A program made the translations under genes and the position numbers. A DNA stretch of 64,000 nt from Marinobacterium zhoushanense (GTDB taxonomy: Bacteria; Pseudomonadota; Gammaproteobacteria; Pseudomonadales; Balneatricaceae), in the NCBI RefSeq assembly GCF_014641945.1, contig NZ_BMIJ01000002.1, positions 124,001 to 188,000 of the forward strand, written 5' to 3'. The notes under the pieces were generated by a model. It saw only the letters and a list, made by a program, of their open reading frames with translations, had not been told where the DNA came from and did not search any database. Shown piece by piece: positions 36,461-45,900 of this stretch; within the stretch, counting starts at the first letter, position 1, and every line of letters starts with the position of its first letter.

Positions 36461-37732
36461 CTAGCTCTTCAGCTTTTCGATGCCCAGGGATTTCAGCACC
36501 ATCTTTTCGTAGATCGGATCACAGTTGCCGTGACTGATCTTACGCATGAAGTATTTCTCGAACCCGACCTTGGCCAGGTGCACCCACTTGCCCTTTTTCA
36601 TCCAGTTCACGTTGCGTGGCGGGATCTGCGGCATCGCCACGAACGCGATACCTGTATCGCCCATATCGGCCAGGCAGACCGCGTTCCAGGTCGCTTCCGC
36701 TGCTGCCTCTTTTCCGTCCAGACGCGCGCGGATGTTGTGCGCCGTGGCGGTGACCATACTTTCGATCATAAAGCCGGTCTTCGGCACTCCGGTGGGGACC
36801 GGCGTCGGTTTCTTCGGCGCGATAGCAACGGCCACGCCTATTCCCCAGATATTGCGATGGGTCGGGTTGCACTGATGCTCGTCGATCAGGATAAAGCCCC
36901 TGGGATTGACCAATCCCTCGACGTTGCGCACTGCATCGATGCCGGTAAAAGCGGGTAACATCATCGAGTAGTGGAACGGCAGTTCGTGACGCTTCTTCTC
37001 CTGCCCCTGATCATCACACTCGATGACATGCATCACGCCATCCTCGATACGCTCCACCTTGGCATTGCAGATCCAATCGATGTGGTGCTGACGCAGCTCC
37101 GACTCCAACATGGATTTGCTGTCACCAACACCGTCGAGGCCAAGGTGGCCGATATAAGGTTCTGGGGTCACAAAGGTGATCGGCACCCTGTCGCGTATCT
37201 TACGATTGCGCAGGTCCTTGTCCATGATGAAGGCAAATTCGTAGGCAGGTCCAAAACAGGATGCGCCCTGCACCGCACCGACCACGATAGGACCGGGATT
37301 GGCGGTAAACTCCATCCATTTGTCGCGCGCCGATTCGGCATGATCAACATGGCAGATCGACTGGGTGTAGCCTTGCGGCCCCAACCCCTCGATCTCATCA
37401 AATGCCAGACGTGGACCTGTGGCGATAATAAGATGGTCATAGCCAAGCGTCCGGCCATCGGCCAGCTCGAGCTGGTTGGCCTCGGGCAGAACCCGAGTAA
37501 CACGACCGACAACGAGTTCGATTCCTTTCTTTGACAGGGGTTTGTCGATGGGGAGCACGATATCCTCGCGCTGACGCCAATCTACTGCGACCCAGGGATT
37601 GGACGGTACGAAGTGAAAATAATCCTTGTCGCTGACGACGATGACCCTGTCCTCCGCTCGCGCCAACGCTTTCATCTCATATGCCATCGGCATACCGCCG
37701 ACACCGGCACCGACTATCACGATATCCGCCAT
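36461..37732 (-). CDS. sqr: Sulfide:quinone oxidoreductase
   Basis: A 423-residue FAD enzyme that oxidises sulfide to sulfane sulfur and passes electrons to quinone at the membrane. The N-terminal dinucleotide fold is VIVGAGVGGMPMAYEM. The three redox cysteines expected from Acidithiobacillus ferrooxidans SQR are present at 127 (QSICHVDHAE), 159 (QGASCFGPAYEF) and 353 (NAVCLADMGD). Other matches are YFHFVPSNPWVAV, EPYIGHLGLDGVGDSK and the C-terminal amphipathic WVHLAKVGFEKYFMRK for membrane attachment. Flavocytochrome c is less likely: there is no signal peptide and no partner cytochrome. It is convergent with dinB. Two tandem palindromes lie 33-61 bp before its ATG. Confidence 0.92.
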   Translation of the reverse strand: MADIVIVGAGVGGMPMAYEMKALARAEDRVIVVSDKDYFHFVPSNPWVAVDWRQREDIVLPIDKPLSKKGIELVVGRVTRVLPEANQLELADGRTLGYDHLIIATGPRLAFDEIEGLGPQGYTQSICHVDHAESARDKWMEFTANPGPIVVGAVQGASCFGPAYEFAFIMDKDLRNRKIRDRVPITFVTPEPYIGHLGLDGVGDSKSMLESELRQHHIDWICNAKVERIEDGVMHVIECDDQGQEKKRHELPFHYSMMLPAFTGIDAVRNVEGLVNPRGFILIDEHQCNPTHRNIWGIGVAVAIAPKKPTPVPTGVPKTGFMIESMVTATAHNIRARLDGKEAAAEATWNAVCLADMGDTGIAFVAMPQIPPRNVNWMKKGKWVHLAKVGFEKYFMRKISHGNCDPIYEKMVLKSLGIEKLKS

Positions 37733-37764
37733 CTCGTTCTCCCGCCCAGTTGTTATTCTTTATT

Positions 37765-37793
37765 TTAGTTATTACTAATTTAGTAAATACTAA
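37765..37793. promoter_or_regulatory. Two tandem palindromic operators upstream of sqr
   Basis: TTAGT-TATT-ACTAA (37765-37778) and TTAGTA-AA-TACTAA (37780-37793) are two 14-bp palindromes sharing TTAGT-N4-ACTAA, with centres 15 bp apart, in strongly AT-rich DNA. Their spacing and closeness to sqr fit binding of two regulator dimers over the promoter. ArsR-type sulfide sensors are candidates by analogy only. Confidence 0.55.
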
Positions 37794-37819
37794 CAAAATA
37801 AACAACAGTATTTCGGCCA

Positions 37820-37854
37820 TAAAAAAGACCCCTACCGATGCCTCGGCAGGGGCC
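37820..37854 (-). terminator. Intrinsic terminator of the pycA-pycB operon
   Basis: On the minus strand CCCCTGCCGA and TCGGTAGGGG form a ten-pair stem with one G-U pair around a GGCA loop, followed by TCTTTTTTA. It lies about 40 bp beyond the pycB stop codon and separates pycAB from sqr. Confidence 0.88.
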
Positions 37855-37893
37855 AATCTCCATTGCAACTGGGAAAACTCGTTGGGGAAGTAA

Positions 37894-39690
37894 CTAGGCT
37901 TCGATCTCGATCAGGACCTCGCCCGGTGTCACGCGATCGCCCTTGGCCACATGCACACCGATGATCGTGCCGGCGATCGGTGCCTGAATCTCGGTTTCCA
38001 TCTTCATCGCTTCGGTAATCAACACCGGCTGACCGGCACTGACCTTGTCACCGACAGCCACCAGGACGTCAACGATGTTGCCCGGCATACCAGTGGTAAC
38101 ATGACCCGGCGCGCTGGCCTGACGACGGCCGCTCGCACCGCCGCTGACATAGGAGTTCAGCGGCTCGAACAGGATCTCTTCCGGCATGCCATCCAGGGTC
38201 AGGTAGATGTGGCGCTTGCCGCTCCCGTGACCACCGACACCAGTGATGGCAACCTCGTAGGTTTCGCCATGCACATCGATCTTGAACTCGGTAGCGACAC
38301 CTTCATCAACGCTGCGGCCCGCCTTCTGGATCGGCAACAGCAGTTCCGGCTCCAACGTACCGGCGGCGCGCTGTTCGAGGAACTGACGACCGATATCCTG
38401 GAACATGGCAAAGGTCAGCACATCCTCATCGCTAAGCGCCAGCTCGCCGATCTCTTTACGCAGACGCGCCATCTCCGGCTTGAGCAGATCCGCGGGTCGA
38501 CCCTCGATCAGCTCCTCCTTGCCCACCGCCTTGGTACGCAAGCTCAGATCCACTTCCGCCGGCGGATGACCGTAGCCGCCCTGCAGGTAGCGCTTCACCT
38601 CATTGGTGATCGACTTGTAGCGCTCGCCGGTCAGCACGTTCAATACCGCCTGGGTACCGACGATCTGTGAGGTCGGGGTGACCAGCGGCGGATAACCCAG
38701 GTCCTTGCGCACTGCGGGAATCTCGGCGAACACTTCGCGGATACGGCCCAACGCATTCTGCTCTTTCAGCTGATTGGCCAGGTTGGACATCATGCCGCCC
38801 GGCACCTGATTGATCTGCACCGAGACATCCTCGCGGGTGAACTCGGATTCGAACTGGTGGTACTTCTTGCGCACTTCACGGAAGTAGTCGGCAATCTCGC
38901 CGAGCAGTTCCAGATCCAGACCGGTATCCCATTGGGTACCGCGCAGGGCGGCAACCTGGGACTCGGTGGCCGGATGGCTGGTACCCCAGGCAAAGGAGGA
39001 GATCGCGGTGTCGATATGCTCGGCGCCCGCCTCGATCGCCTTGAGCTGACACTGGGCGGCCAGGCCCGCAGTCGAGTGGCTGTGGATAAACAGCGGCAGA
39101 TCCACCGCGCCTTTGATCGCCTTGACCAGATCATAGGTGGCGTAGGGTGTCAGCAGACCGGCCATATCCTTGATTGCGATTGAGTCGGCGCCCATATCCT
39201 TGAGCGCTTGGGCCTGCTTCACGAACAGCGCTTCGGTATGTACCGGGCTGGTGGTATAGCAGATGGTACCCTGGGCATGCTTGCCGGCTTTCTTCACCGC
39301 CTTGATGGCGACTTCGAGGTTACGCAGGTCGTTCAGGGCATCAAATACGCGGAACACGTCGATACCGTTCTCCGCGGCTTTGGCGACGAACGCTTCGACC
39401 ACGTCATCGGCGTAATGACGGTAGCCGAGCAGGTTCTGGCCGCGCAGCAACATCTGCAGACGGGTATTCGGCAGTGCCTTGCGCAGTTCGCGCAGGCGCT
39501 CCCAGGGATCCTCTTTCAGGAAACGCACGCAGGCGTCGAACGTCGCGCCGCCCCAGACCTCCAGCGACCAGAACCCGACCTTGTCCAGCTTATCGCAGAT
39601 AGGCAGCATATCCTCGGTACGCATGCGGGTCGCGATCAGGGACTGGTGGGCATCGCGCAGAATCACATCGGTAACGTTAATCTTGCTCAT
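37894..39690 (-). CDS. pycB: Pyruvate carboxylase subunit B / oxaloacetate decarboxylase alpha chain
   Basis: A 598-residue carboxyltransferase plus biotin carrier. The TIM-barrel domain (about residues 1-300) has ILRDAHQSL, the metal-binding HSHSTAG, and DTAISSFAWGTS; a conserved carboxylase domain follows, and the C-terminal biotinyl domain has the acceptor Lys in TEAMKMETEI, before which runs an Ala/Gly-rich linker (SGGASGRRQASAPG). With PycA upstream it should carboxylate pyruvate to oxaloacetate. The same subunit type occurs in Na+-pumping oxaloacetate decarboxylase, but no beta or gamma subunit is here, and a biotin carboxylase and PycR-like regulator are. Start at 39690 has GGAGAG; a TTG just before it is ignored. 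Confidence 0.9.
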   Translation of the reverse strand: MSKINVTDVILRDAHQSLIATRMRTEDMLPICDKLDKVGFWSLEVWGGATFDACVRFLKEDPWERLRELRKALPNTRLQMLLRGQNLLGYRHYADDVVEAFVAKAAENGIDVFRVFDALNDLRNLEVAIKAVKKAGKHAQGTICYTTSPVHTEALFVKQAQALKDMGADSIAIKDMAGLLTPYATYDLVKAIKGAVDLPLFIHSHSTAGLAAQCQLKAIEAGAEHIDTAISSFAWGTSHPATESQVAALRGTQWDTGLDLELLGEIADYFREVRKKYHQFESEFTREDVSVQINQVPGGMMSNLANQLKEQNALGRIREVFAEIPAVRKDLGYPPLVTPTSQIVGTQAVLNVLTGERYKSITNEVKRYLQGGYGHPPAEVDLSLRTKAVGKEELIEGRPADLLKPEMARLRKEIGELALSDEDVLTFAMFQDIGRQFLEQRAAGTLEPELLLPIQKAGRSVDEGVATEFKIDVHGETYEVAITGVGGHGSGKRHIYLTLDGMPEEILFEPLNSYVSGGASGRRQASAPGHVTTGMPGNIVDVLVAVGDKVSAGQPVLITEAMKMETEIQAPIAGTIIGVHVAKGDRVTPGEVLIEIEA

Positions 39691-39714
39691 CAAATCTCTC
39701 CTTATCGCGACGGC

Positions 39715-41130
39715 TTATACGCCGGCATGGGCAGCAATGGCTGCAGCGATCGCCAGGGCGATTTCGCTGGGATCTCGTTTCTCGGAATAGTTCAGCAACT
39801 GCGGGTGGTTGGGCACGAAACTGGTATTGAACTCACCGCTACGGAAATCCGGATCCTGCAGGATCTCCTGATAGTAACGGGCCGTGGTTTTCACCCCCTG
39901 CACACGCATATCGGACAGGGCCCGCGCTCCTCGATCCATCGTTTCCTCCCAACTCAGCGCCCAAACGATCAGCTTCAGGCACATGGAGTCGAAATAGGGC
40001 GGAATGGTATAGCCGGTATAGATCGCCGTATCGGTGCGCACGCCCGGACCGCCTGGTGCATAGTATCGGGTGATGCGGCCGAAGCTGGGCAGGAAGTTGT
40101 TCTTCGGATCCTCGGCGTTGATACGAAACTGCATTGCGAAACCGCGGTAACTGATATCCTCCTGCCGATAGCTCAGTGGCAGGCCCGAGGCCACGCGGAT
40201 CTGTTCTCGTACGATATCGACCCCGGTGATCTGCTCGGAGATGGTGTGCTCCACCTGAACGCGGGTATTCATCTCCATGAAGTAGATCTCGTTACCGGTG
40301 ACCAGGAACTCGACGGTACCGGCGTTCTCGTACCCGACAGCCTTGGCGGCACGTACCGCCAGTTCGCCGACATAGTTACGCTGCTCCGGCGTCAACGAGG
40401 GGCTGGGTGCAATCTCGATCAATTTCTGGTTGCGGCGCTGGATCGAGCAATCACGTTCGTACAGGTGTATCGCGTTGCCCTGGCTGTCCGCCAGCACCTG
40501 CACCTCTATATGCTTGGGATCAACGATGCACTTCTCGAGGAACACCTCGGCGGAACCGAATGCCTTGGTCGCTTCCGAGATGACGCGCGGATACTGTGCC
40601 GTCAGCTCGGCCGCGCTGTCACAGCGACGAATACCGCGACCGCCACCGCCGGAGGTCGCCTTCAGCATCACCGGGTAACCGATCTCTTCCGCCACCTTCA
40701 ACGCTTCGTCAAGATCGGCAAGGTTGCCTTCGGTACCGGGGGTCACCGGCACACCGGCGGCGATCATGCTGGCGCGAGCGGCGGTCTTGTCGCCCATTTT
40801 GGCTATCACATCAGCCTTGGGGCCGACAAAGGTGATGCCGCGCTCGGCACAGATACGGGCAAACTCGCTGTTCTCGGACAGGAAGCCGTAACCGGGATGG
40901 ATAGCATCGCAGCCGGTTTCCACCGCCAGGTTGACGATACGGCGTGGATCCAGATAACCGGCCAGCGGATCCTCACCAACAAAGTGCGCCTCGTCCGCGC
41001 GCTTGACGTGCAGCGAGTAGCGATCAGGCTCGGTGAAGATTGCCACCGAACGGATGTTCATTTCGGCGCAGGCCCGGACGATACGGACCGCAATCTCACC
41101 GCGGTTGGCAATCAGGATCTTTTTCAACAT
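39715..41130 (-). CDS. pycA: Pyruvate carboxylase subunit A (biotin carboxylase)
   Basis: A 471-residue biotin carboxylase that charges the biotin of PycB with bicarbonate using ATP. Features: KKILIANRGEIAVRI, HPGYGFLSENSEFA, the ATP-grasp loop KATSGGGGRGIRR, EKCIVDPKHIEVQVLAD and MEMNTRVQVEHTISEQITGVDIV. It resembles AccC, but the neighbouring pycB 24 bp downstream and the divergent pycR match the Pseudomonas pycR-pycA-pycB layout. The start is the ATG at 41130, in front of the conserved LKKILIANRGE. Confidence 0.92.
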   Translation of the reverse strand: MLKKILIANRGEIAVRIVRACAEMNIRSVAIFTEPDRYSLHVKRADEAHFVGEDPLAGYLDPRRIVNLAVETGCDAIHPGYGFLSENSEFARICAERGITFVGPKADVIAKMGDKTAARASMIAAGVPVTPGTEGNLADLDEALKVAEEIGYPVMLKATSGGGGRGIRRCDSAAELTAQYPRVISEATKAFGSAEVFLEKCIVDPKHIEVQVLADSQGNAIHLYERDCSIQRRNQKLIEIAPSPSLTPEQRNYVGELAVRAAKAVGYENAGTVEFLVTGNEIYFMEMNTRVQVEHTISEQITGVDIVREQIRVASGLPLSYRQEDISYRGFAMQFRINAEDPKNNFLPSFGRITRYYAPGGPGVRTDTAIYTGYTIPPYFDSMCLKLIVWALSWEETMDRGARALSDMRVQGVKTTARYYQEILQDPDFRSGEFNTSFVPNHPQLLNYSEKRDPSEIALAIAAAIAAHAGV

Positions 41131-41219
41131 GGATCTTCTCCCTGAAGAGTGCATCGATCAGATCAATCCACAGTAGACTAGTCGGGCAAAAAGGATAAAT
41201 TGATATTTTTTCTATGTAC

Positions 41220-41237
41220 TATAAGGTTTTACTTATA
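41220..41237. promoter_or_regulatory. LysR-type operator between pycA and pycR
   Basis: TATAAG-GTTTTA-CTTATA is an 18-bp inverted repeat with T-N11-A symmetry, the usual form of a LysR-family recognition site. It lies 38 bp before the pycR ATG and 90 bp before pycA, well placed for control of both. Confidence 0.6.
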
Positions 41238-41274
41238 CATCAGCGTTAATTCGCTTTTTTGCCGACACAACACC

Positions 41275-42228
41275 ATGCCCTATTCGCTGTCACAACTGCT
41301 CAACCGACTCTCGTTCCGCCAGCTACAGGTGTTTCGCACTGTTTACCAGCGCCATAGCTACAGCCGAGCCGCTGAAGAGCTGGGTTTGACCCAACCTGCG
41401 GTCAGCGCACAGATTCGCCAACTGGAGCAAGCCCTGGGTCAGCCCGTCTTCGAGTATGTCGGCAAGCAACTTTATGTCACGGCAGCGGGAGAGCAGTTGA
41501 TGCTGGTTGTGCGCTCGATCTTCACCGATCTGGAGCGGTTGCAGATGGAGCTGGACGAGCTGCAGGGACAAGTGCGCGGCGAGCTGCGCCTGGCTGCAGT
41601 CAGTACCGCCCAGTATGTGGTGCCCTACCTGCTGGAGGGGTTTCTAAAGGAGTACCCCCAGGTCAGCGTTCGGTTACGGGTGGTAAACCGAGCCCAGGCA
41701 ACGGAGCGTCTGCAGGAAAATCGCGACGACTTGATCATCATGGGTATGGTGCCCGACTCGCGATCCCTGTCCAGCATGCCCTTCCTGGACAACGAAATGG
41801 TGGCGGTGGTACGTGCGGATGACCCCTTGCGATATCAACAGAGCCTGACGCCACAGCCATTTCTCGATTCCGGATTGCTGATTCGGGAGCCCGGCTCGGG
41901 TACCCGCCTCGCGCTGGAGGACTGGTGCGCACGCAAACGGCTGAGCCTGAACCCGAAAATGGAGCTGGGCTCCAATGCTGCGATCAAGCATGGCGTACTC
42001 GCCGGACTGGGCGTCGCCGTATTGCCCAAGCTCAGCGTCAGTGCGGAGCTAAGGCTGCGTGAGCTCGCCGTGCTACAGCTGGATGGCTTCCCGTTACGCC
42101 GATCCTGGTGCACCGTCTATCCCTCCTCGAAACACCCCACCCCGGTGATGCAGGCCTTTCTCGATTACGTTCGCAGCAATCTCAACTCTCTGCACACCCG
42201 CATATATGGCGACATCCCCGATCCTTAA
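41275..42228 (+). CDS. pycR: LysR-family regulator (PycR-like)
   Basis: A 317-residue LysR-type regulator: winged helix at about residues 8-70 (RLSFRQLQVFRTVYQRHSYSRAAEELGLTQPAVSAQIRQLEQALGQPVFEY) and a substrate-binding-fold effector domain (about 95-300, with GELRLAAVSTAQYVVPYLLEGF and IKHGVLAGLGVAVLPKLSV). The effector domain also resembles CbbR-type regulators, so sequence alone does not fix the target. Its position, divergent from pycA with a LysR-type site between, matches PycR of Pseudomonas aeruginosa. The ATG at 41275 is chosen; an upstream extension rich in Phe and Tyr is not plausible coding sequence. Confidence 0.82.
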   Translation: MPYSLSQLLNRLSFRQLQVFRTVYQRHSYSRAAEELGLTQPAVSAQIRQLEQALGQPVFEYVGKQLYVTAAGEQLMLVVRSIFTDLERLQMELDELQGQVRGELRLAAVSTAQYVVPYLLEGFLKEYPQVSVRLRVVNRAQATERLQENRDDLIIMGMVPDSRSLSSMPFLDNEMVAVVRADDPLRYQQSLTPQPFLDSGLLIREPGSGTRLALEDWCARKRLSLNPKMELGSNAAIKHGVLAGLGVAVLPKLSVSAELRLRELAVLQLDGFPLRRSWCTVYPSSKHPTPVMQAFLDYVRSNLNSLHTRIYGDIPDP

Positions 42229-42344
42229 TCCGGTTGCCACAAAAGCTCGCCCCATCGGTGCCGAGCCCCCTCCTGTGCCAGCAGTGGTCTGAAAATCGTA
42301 GGTTGACAGCCCAGCGCATCGACATTAGCCTCTAACCAACCCCA

Positions 42345-42360
42345 AGCACCCTCAGGTGCT
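42345..42360 (+). terminator. Hairpin downstream of pycR
   Basis: AGCACC-CTCA-GGTGCT forms a six-base-pair stem followed by only TT, about 115 bp after the pycR stop and 30 bp before the next ATG. It is a weak terminator or a leader hairpin of the following gene. Confidence 0.3.
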
Positions 42361-42389
42361 TTCCAAGGACAGGAAATAGAGGGAAAGAA

Positions 42390-42893
42390 ATGGATATCAC
42401 CGTTAAGAGCGTTATTCTCGGTACCGCTATCTGTATCGCAGGATTCAAATCGGTCAGCTCGCTTTTCGACACATTTGCGCCATCGCATGGCGAAAAGACA
42501 ATCGCCTTTCAGCAGGATCAGCCAACCGAGCCCCCCTATCAGCAGCAGATCGACGCCATACTCCAGGGCGCGGACCCCAGCGAGATTTTCGAGCCGACCG
42601 CAGCCGGTGGGCCAAGGCCCAGTTCGGAGTGCGCCAGCGGCGAGCTGGAGTTGGCCGAGGGTCTAAAGCCGGAGATGAATGGCCACACCTATGTCTCGGT
42701 GCGCGTCGACCGAATGACCTATATCCGCGTTCTGCCGTTCGACCATACCTTTCTGGTACAACGCCCATATCAGAGCGTCTCCGCCACCGAGCAGGGCGAG
42801 ATACCGGATGATGCAGCGCAGCTGCTCAGCCAGGCAGAAACCAACGCCAGCCGCTGCCAGCAGCGTACGCTATATCTGTCATCGGTGAATTAA
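42390..42893 (+). CDS. Hypothetical protein with N-terminal hydrophobic segment
   Basis: A 167-residue protein that I do not recognise. A short hydrophobic stretch at residues 6-20 (KSVILGTAICIAGFKSV) may anchor it in the inner membrane. The middle part (about 35-85) is rich in Gln, Pro, Ala and Glu and looks disordered; the last 80 residues look folded (GHTYVSVRVDRMTYIRVLPFDHTFLVQRPYQSV) and contain one Cys. GAGGGAAAG upstream supports the start. It lies between pycR and the convergent tamB gene without an obvious functional link. Confidence 0.55.
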   Translation: MDITVKSVILGTAICIAGFKSVSSLFDTFAPSHGEKTIAFQQDQPTEPPYQQQIDAILQGADPSEIFEPTAAGGPRPSSECASGELELAEGLKPEMNGHTYVSVRVDRMTYIRVLPFDHTFLVQRPYQSVSATEQGEIPDDAAQLLSQAETNASRCQQRTLYLSSVN

Positions 42894-42913
42894 TCAGCGC
42901 AGTCAGGCGGGAC

Positions 42914-45900
42914 TTAATCGCTCTCGAAGCTGTAGATCAGGTCACCGCCACTGCCCTCGGCACTGGTTTGCGTCTCCAGCGACAAGCGTTTACTGAGCTG
43001 ATAGCGCATCAGGAAGGTGTTGACCGGGTTGATCAGCCCGACGCCATACTTGATGTACAGCTCCGGAGACAGGTACTTGCCGATATAGAACGAGGTGTCA
43101 TCTGCCGTGTCTCCGGATGCGAAACCTATCTCATCCACGTTCAGCGATTGAGTCAGCTTCTCGGTAATGCTGGTGCCACCCTTGGCACCGAGGGACAGCG
43201 CCAGCTTCATCAGCAGCTGCTGCTCACCGGCCGAAGTGGCATCCGGCGCTCGACCCAGCACCAGGTAAGAGAGTATCCGGTTATCCGGCATCGCCGGTGA
43301 CGAGCTCAGAGTCAGATCCGGCTTGCGCAGGGTACCGCCCACAAGCGCCCCCACGATCACATCATCCACCTCACGTTCGACACGCAGATCCAGGCCTGGA
43401 TTGCTCAGCGGACCGCCGGTAAAGATCACGTTACCCCGGCTGATCTCCAGGTCCTGCCCATAGAGACGGTACTTACCGCTGGCAACACCGACACTGCCGG
43501 TACCCCGCGCCAGCCCGCGCCCCTGCTGCAGGTTCAAGGCGCCATTGAGCAGGCCGTTAAAGCCGAAGGCGTCGACGCGCACCGACTCCCCCAATACCAC
43601 GCGCAGGTCCACATCCAGTTCAGGTCCTCTGCTGGTCTCCCCCCCCGTCTGTGACCGCACCACCAGATCGGGCGACCCGCTTACCGCGCTCTGTTCCAGC
43701 TTTGGCGCCTGAATCAGCGCCTGGGGTATCAGCAATTCACCCCGCACACGGATAGTCTGCGGCGAGAGAGCCAGCTGCAGATCCGGCGATACGAGCAGCT
43801 GCACCTCGGCGGTGTTCACCGCTTCGAAACGTTCCCCTTTGACATTCAGCTCTGCACGCTGCTGCATCGGCAGCAGCGTGCCGTTTAGTGTCAGCCGCCC
43901 CTGTCCGGAGAGCGCACTGCCCTCAAGGCGCATCTGTCCGGCCCGAACGGGATCATCCGCCAGGTTCAGAACAATCTCGGAAATACGGACACCGGCCCCC
44001 GGCAGCTCGATATCACCCTCGCTGAGGGATACGCGGCCGTTCAGCTCCGGCTGCGTGAGTGTGCCCGCCATGGCCAGTGCAGCGGTAGTCGAACCGCCAT
44101 GAATCTGCAGCGCCGGTACTAGCAGGGCCAAGGGCTGCAGTTGCTCTATCCGGGCATTCATTTCACCCCTGAGACGCTGAGCCCCGCTCAGATCCTCTAC
44201 GCTGACCTGTCCCTGAATGCCGCCCTGCAAGGGGTCCATCGCGATATCAACCTGCGCCCGGGCACTCTCGCTATCGCCCCGAAGCTCAATCCGGCTGCCG
44301 TCGAGCGTCAGCTTCAGATCGGAATCCGGCAGCGACAAAACCGCCTGAGGTAACCGCAACAGGGCGTTATAGCGACTCTCCGCTCCGCTCTGACTGAACT
44401 CTGCCTGGGCATCGATACGACCGTCGATCGCCGTTGGCTCAGGCATAAAGGGGGCAAACGCCGCCAGTGACAGTCCGGCGATATTCAGACTGGCCTGTGC
44501 TTTGGGCTGCGCTGTTCCCAGCTCGCCATCACCTGCAAAGCAGGCCGTACCCTCCACATCCACGGAGGCCAGGCAAAGGCGCCCGAGCCGGTAGCGTTGT
44601 GGATCCACGTCAACCGCTGCCGGCGCGACCATGGCCCAACGCCCGGCCCGGGGGTTGGACAGCTCAAGCTGGGTTAACCGACCCCGCCAGCTCCAGTACA
44701 CGGGATCCCGTTGCAGATCGGTAGCCAGTTGGCCATCCGCACGTAGGCGGAGACGAGCTGTCGGATCCGCATCGGCGTCCAGCGCAATCCTCAGCTGCTG
44801 GTCCGTACCAGAGACAGTCAAATCGGCGCTGTTAATCGCCTGCCCGGCACTGACGATCTGCTGCACATGTACGCGGATATCCGCCGGCTGCTGCCAACTG
44901 GGATCGAACTTCAGCTGCGCCTCCAACTGCTCGACCCGGGTCGTGTCATAGCGCAGTGCGGAGACACTAAGCTCGGCCTCTACGGCGGGTAGCGCTGGCG
45001 CGCCGCTCAACCGTCCCGAGCCCGTGATCTGGCCACCGGCTCCTGGCACCAGCTTACCGAGATCGGGAACCCTGAGCTGCCACTGCAGTGCCAGCTGCTC
45101 GGCGATATCCCCATTGGCCTGCACACGGGCCTCACCCCAACTCAGATCCAGCTGCTCCAATCTCAGCGCAGAACCTGCGATCCGGGCCTGCCCGCTGCCG
45201 TTCAACGGCTGTCCCTGCAGCCTGCCGTCAAGCCGATCGAGCTGAAGCCGCACCTCAAGCTGCTCCCCGAGCGCACCTTGAGTTTTCAACGCCGCGTTCA
45301 GACTCCCGGTCAACTCCGGCCACTTCAGCCCGGGCTGCAGCCCTTCGGCAGCCACCTGCAGATCCCAGTCGACCTGGGGAAGCCAGTGCACCTCGCCGCC
45401 CACATCGATGCGCCCGCCCAGCGTATCGACCCTCAGCTGCCGAAGGCTCAGCCCATCCATCGATCCACGCCCCTCGAGTGCGAGCTGGGTCGGTGGCAGG
45501 TCGGTACCACTGACCCGGGTCTGCAGCGCCACCCGATAGTCGTCCAGTGTGCCGGTCAGCTTCAACTCGCCGGTGGGTGATGAAATCAGCGGCGCGAGTT
45601 GATCCAGTGGGTAGTGCAGCGACTGCCAATCAATCCGGACCTCTATCTCGCGGCTGCCGAGGGGATCATCGATCTGACCGAAAGCACTGAAGCGAGCGTC
45701 GCCCTGCTCCGGTTGCAGCGCGAGCTCACGGATATCGATACGCTGCGCCGAAGCCTCGGCAACCAGACTCAGTCGGGTTCTCTGCAACTCCGGCAGCGTG
45801 GCTGAGAGCACCAGATTCAGCTGAGCGGTATCCAGCCCTCCGTTCGCCTGCATGCTGACATGGGGCTGCAGCGCCAGCAGTTCGGGTGCGGGATCCTGCA

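Noticed and set aside
39208..41145. 645-codon plus-strand open frame opposite pycB and pycA
   Set aside because: Fully antisense to two strongly conserved carboxylase subunits; low-complexity His/Gln/Gly-rich translation with no domain.
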